Source: Candidatus Nanopelagicales bacterium (GTDB lineage: Bacteria; Actinomycetota; Actinomycetes; S36-B12). From it: 64,000 nt of DNA. A program made the translations under genes and the position numbers. Of the stretch, positions 62,180-64,000 are shown piece after piece. The stretch spans positions 186,001 through 250,000 of the forward strand of contig JAGYKV010000017.1 of the NCBI GenBank assembly GCA_018401415.1. The letters run 5' to 3'. How positions within the stretch are numbered: position 1 is the stretch's first letter; each line of letters begins with the position of its first letter. The notes under the pieces were generated by a model that was not told the DNA's origin, made no database searches, and saw only the letters and a program-made list of their open reading frames with translations.

Positions 62180-63114
62180 TGCCGATAACCGATGAACAAA
62201 TGCAAGCTGCATGGAGTGATCCAAAGCTTGCCAATATTGTCTACCACGATTGGGAAGCCGAAACCTACGATGACAAATGGAGTATCTCCTATGACCAACG
62301 TTGTGTTGACTATGCCCGTGGTTGTTTCGATCATGTAGTTCCAGTAAGTGAACAGGTCGCCTACGGAAGCGTGATCGAACTTGGTTCAGGGACCGGATTT
62401 TTTTTACTGAATTTGATGCAGTCGGGAATTGGTAGGACCGGGATTGCGACGGATCTCAGTCGCGGAATGGTGTCGGTTGCTGTCCGAAATGGCAAGGAGT
62501 TGGGATTACCCGTAACCGGGGCAGTTGCCGATGCCGAGTCACTTCCCTTCACCACGTCCAGTGTTGATTTGATTGTTGGTCACGCTGTCTTGCACCACGT
62601 CCCTGACCTTGATCGATTATTCGCTGAGGTTCTCAGGGTATTGAAACCTGGCGGCAGATTTGTTTTCTGTGGCGAACCAACCGAAAAAGGCGATTTTGTC
62701 GCTCGGTCACTTTCGCGCTTGACATGGTGGGCCAGCACGAGGATTGCAGCGCTGCCCCCATTTTCCGAGAAATGGTCCAAAAGCGCTCAAGAGTTGAATC
62801 AATCCTCACGGGAACAAGCTTTGGAATCCGTGGTCGACATTCATACATTTGACCCTGACTCACTTGCTCGGATTGCCTTGAGGTGTGGGGCAACAGATGT
62901 CACAACGGTGACCGAGGAGTTGAGCGCCAGTTGGTTTGGATGGCCGGTTCGCACATTTGAGGCGGCGGTTAAACCAGGTGCTTTGGGGTGGGGATGGGCC
63001 AACTTTGCCTATGGCACCTGGAAGAGATTGGAAGAGTTGGACAGAAAATTGCTCGCCCGTGTTGTTCCCGATGAATACTTCTACAACGTGTGTATTACTG
63101 GTTTAGCCCCCTAA
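62179..63114 (+). CDS. Class I SAM-dependent methyltransferase
   Basis: 311 residues. Motif I is VIELGSGTGFFLLNLM, followed by TDLSRGMVSVA, DAESLPFTTSSVDLIVGHAVLHHVPD and the post-II LKPGGRFVFCGEP. The C-terminal half is long and has no recognised motif except an aromatic WASTRIAALPPF region. Together with the downstream GT4 gene, it resembles the arrangement of mycobacterial Rv3030, the putative methyltransferase of methylglucose lipopolysaccharide, as I recall it. It may therefore methylate a polysaccharide, but this is inferred from position. The GT4 gene starts 7 nt after its stop. Confidence 0.82.
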   Translation: MPITDEQMQAAWSDPKLANIVYHDWEAETYDDKWSISYDQRCVDYARGCFDHVVPVSEQVAYGSVIELGSGTGFFLLNLMQSGIGRTGIATDLSRGMVSVAVRNGKELGLPVTGAVADAESLPFTTSSVDLIVGHAVLHHVPDLDRLFAEVLRVLKPGGRFVFCGEPTEKGDFVARSLSRLTWWASTRIAALPPFSEKWSKSAQELNQSSREQALESVVDIHTFDPDSLARIALRCGATDVTTVTEELSASWFGWPVRTFEAAVKPGALGWGWANFAYGTWKRLEELDRKLLARVVPDEYFYNVCITGLAP

Positions 63115-63121
63115 TGCATTC

Positions 63122-64000
63122 ATGAAGATTCTGCATTTTTCCTGGGAATACCCACCTGTCATGTTTGGGGGGCTCGGAGCACACGTTGTTGAATTGACGC
63201 GTGAACAGGTCAGACAGGGAAATCAAGTAACAGTAATCACTCAGCAATCCGACCCAGCATCACCTGAGAGTGAAGTAGTTCAGGGGGTCCGCGTATTGCG
63301 AGTGAATAATTGCTATCCGCGTTTACCATTGACCCAAGAATCCCTCGATGTCTGGGCACGCGGTTTTGCTTTAGCCTCATTTGCGGCGGCACGTGATCGT
63401 TTGGGGGATTGGGTCCCGGAAATTGTCCATGGACACGATTGGGTTGGCGCCGAACAAACTCAGTTGTTGTCGCACCATCTGGATATTCCACAGGTAATCA
63501 CGATTCACGCAACCGAATTTGGGCGACATCAAGGATGGTTGGTTTCGCGCATCTCTCGAGTAGTCCATGCTCGTGAATTGCGTGCGATATCCCAAGCCTC
63601 TCGGGTCATAGTCTGTAGCAAATATATGAAACATGAATTGGTGGACTCATTAGGCGCCGATCACAGGAAAATATTTGTGGTACCCAATGGTGTTGACTCG
63701 AATGATTCAGGGTCTTACATTCCCCCCAAACAGTCCCGCGACCTGTTCACCATTGGCTTTCTGGGACGAGTCGAATGGGAAAAAGGTGCACACCATGTAA
63801 TTGATGCCCTTGCGCTTCTCAATGATTCTGGATTCAGACTGAGAATTATTGGGACGGGGAGTCAGCTCCCCAACCTCACAAGCAAAATAGCTCGCCGCGG
63901 GCTGACCGACCAGGTTGACCTCTTCGGATACGTGTCCTCCGAACGGAAACGGGAACTCTTGAGCGAATGCAATGCTCTGGTTGTTCCTTCAAGTTATGAA
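63122..64000 (+). CDS. GT4 glycosyltransferase, Rv3032-like, 3' end outside the window
   Basis: First 293 residues of a longer protein; the frame runs off the right edge. GT-B fold with N-terminal FSWEYPPVMFGGLGAHVVEL, VHGHDWVGAEQ, ITIHATEFGRHQGW and VVPNGVD; then GFLGRVEWEKGAHHVIDAL, the start of the nucleotide-sugar domain. The N-terminal and IHATE-GRH-GW motifs match what I recall of Rv3032, the alpha-1,4-glucosyltransferase used for methylglucose polysaccharide and glycogen. The E-x7-E catalytic motif would lie beyond base 64000. ATG 63122 follows the methyltransferase stop by 7 nt. Confidence 0.88.
   Translation, partial: MKILHFSWEYPPVMFGGLGAHVVELTREQVRQGNQVTVITQQSDPASPESEVVQGVRVLRVNNCYPRLPLTQESLDVWARGFALASFAAARDRLGDWVPEIVHGHDWVGAEQTQLLSHHLDIPQVITIHATEFGRHQGWLVSRISRVVHARELRAISQASRVIVCSKYMKHELVDSLGADHRKIFVVPNGVDSNDSGSYIPPKQSRDLFTIGFLGRVEWEKGAHHVIDALALLNDSGFRLRIIGTGSQLPNLTSKIARRGLTDQVDLFGYVSSERKRELLSECNALVVPSSYE

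Overview
This 64-kb window is a chromosomal segment of a free-living actinomycete of moderate G+C content (mid-50s per cent by eye). The evidence is the gene content and order. The run lysA-hom-thrC-thrB-rho-rpmE-prfA-prmC-sua5-glyA-wecA-atpI/Z-atpBEFHAGDC-adenosyltransferase-murA is typical of Actinobacteria. So are the NucS mismatch endonuclease, an Arg/Asn/Asp-rich insertion in Rho, a MurA with Asp at the catalytic Cys position, a PAC2-family protein, a YkuD L,D-transpeptidase and a GlgE-type glucan pathway. I see no prophage, insertion sequence, CRISPR array or rRNA, and only one tRNA. This is core genome with a few accessory modules.

Layout. 0-6.3 kb: envelope and housekeeping genes (L,D-transpeptidase fragment, thioesterase, an apparently frameshifted lytic transglycosylase, a membrane-associated GTPase, a DLW-39-like peptide, a PAC2 protein and a secreted peptidase). 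6.4-10.9 kb: a tightly coupled oleA-oleBC-oleD operon predicted to make long-chain olefins by head-to-head condensation of acyl-CoAs. 11-12.8 kb: tgt facing a YhhQ queuosine-precursor transporter, which suggests queuine-type salvage. 12.9-14.5 kb: tRNA-Arg(CCG), a YihY membrane protein, a small membrane protein, and a cold-shock gene with a strong terminator. 14.7-23 kb: argS, lysA, the threonine operon and rho. 23-30 kb: rpmE, prfA, prmC, sua5, glyA, wecA and the atpI/atpZ pair. 29.6-36.7 kb: the full F1Fo ATP synthase operon. 36.8-38.8 kb: a divergent adenosyltransferase/murA pair bracketed by two unrelated tandem arrays, both with a 29-bp period.

39-51 kb is dominated by ethylmalonyl-CoA-pathway functions: ethylmalonyl-CoA mutase, a two-headed hydroxyacyl-CoA dehydrogenase, crotonyl-CoA carboxylase/reductase, epimerase, thiolase and the MeaB chaperone. 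The corrinoid adenosyltransferase just upstream would supply the cofactor, and a crotonase lies at 61.4 kb. Together these could take acetyl-CoA to methylsuccinyl-CoA. The later enzymes (methylsuccinyl-CoA dehydrogenase, mesaconyl-CoA hydratase and the lyase) are not in the window. 52-61 kb is an alpha-glucan module: glgB and glgE on the minus strand, glgP on the plus strand, then glgX on the minus strand, without treS or a maltokinase. At the right edge a methyltransferase and a truncated GT4 glycosyltransferase resemble the mycobacterial methylglucose-polysaccharide genes Rv3030 and Rv3032 (from memory).

A recurrent feature is a TANNNT hexamer placed exactly 6 or 7 nt upstream of the start codon. 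At least 15 genes show it, most without a Shine-Dalgarno sequence. This is the signature of leaderless mRNAs, and it settled several start choices (argS, murA, ecm, meaB, glgP and others). Translation, ribosome and ATP-synthase genes instead carry clear Shine-Dalgarno sequences.
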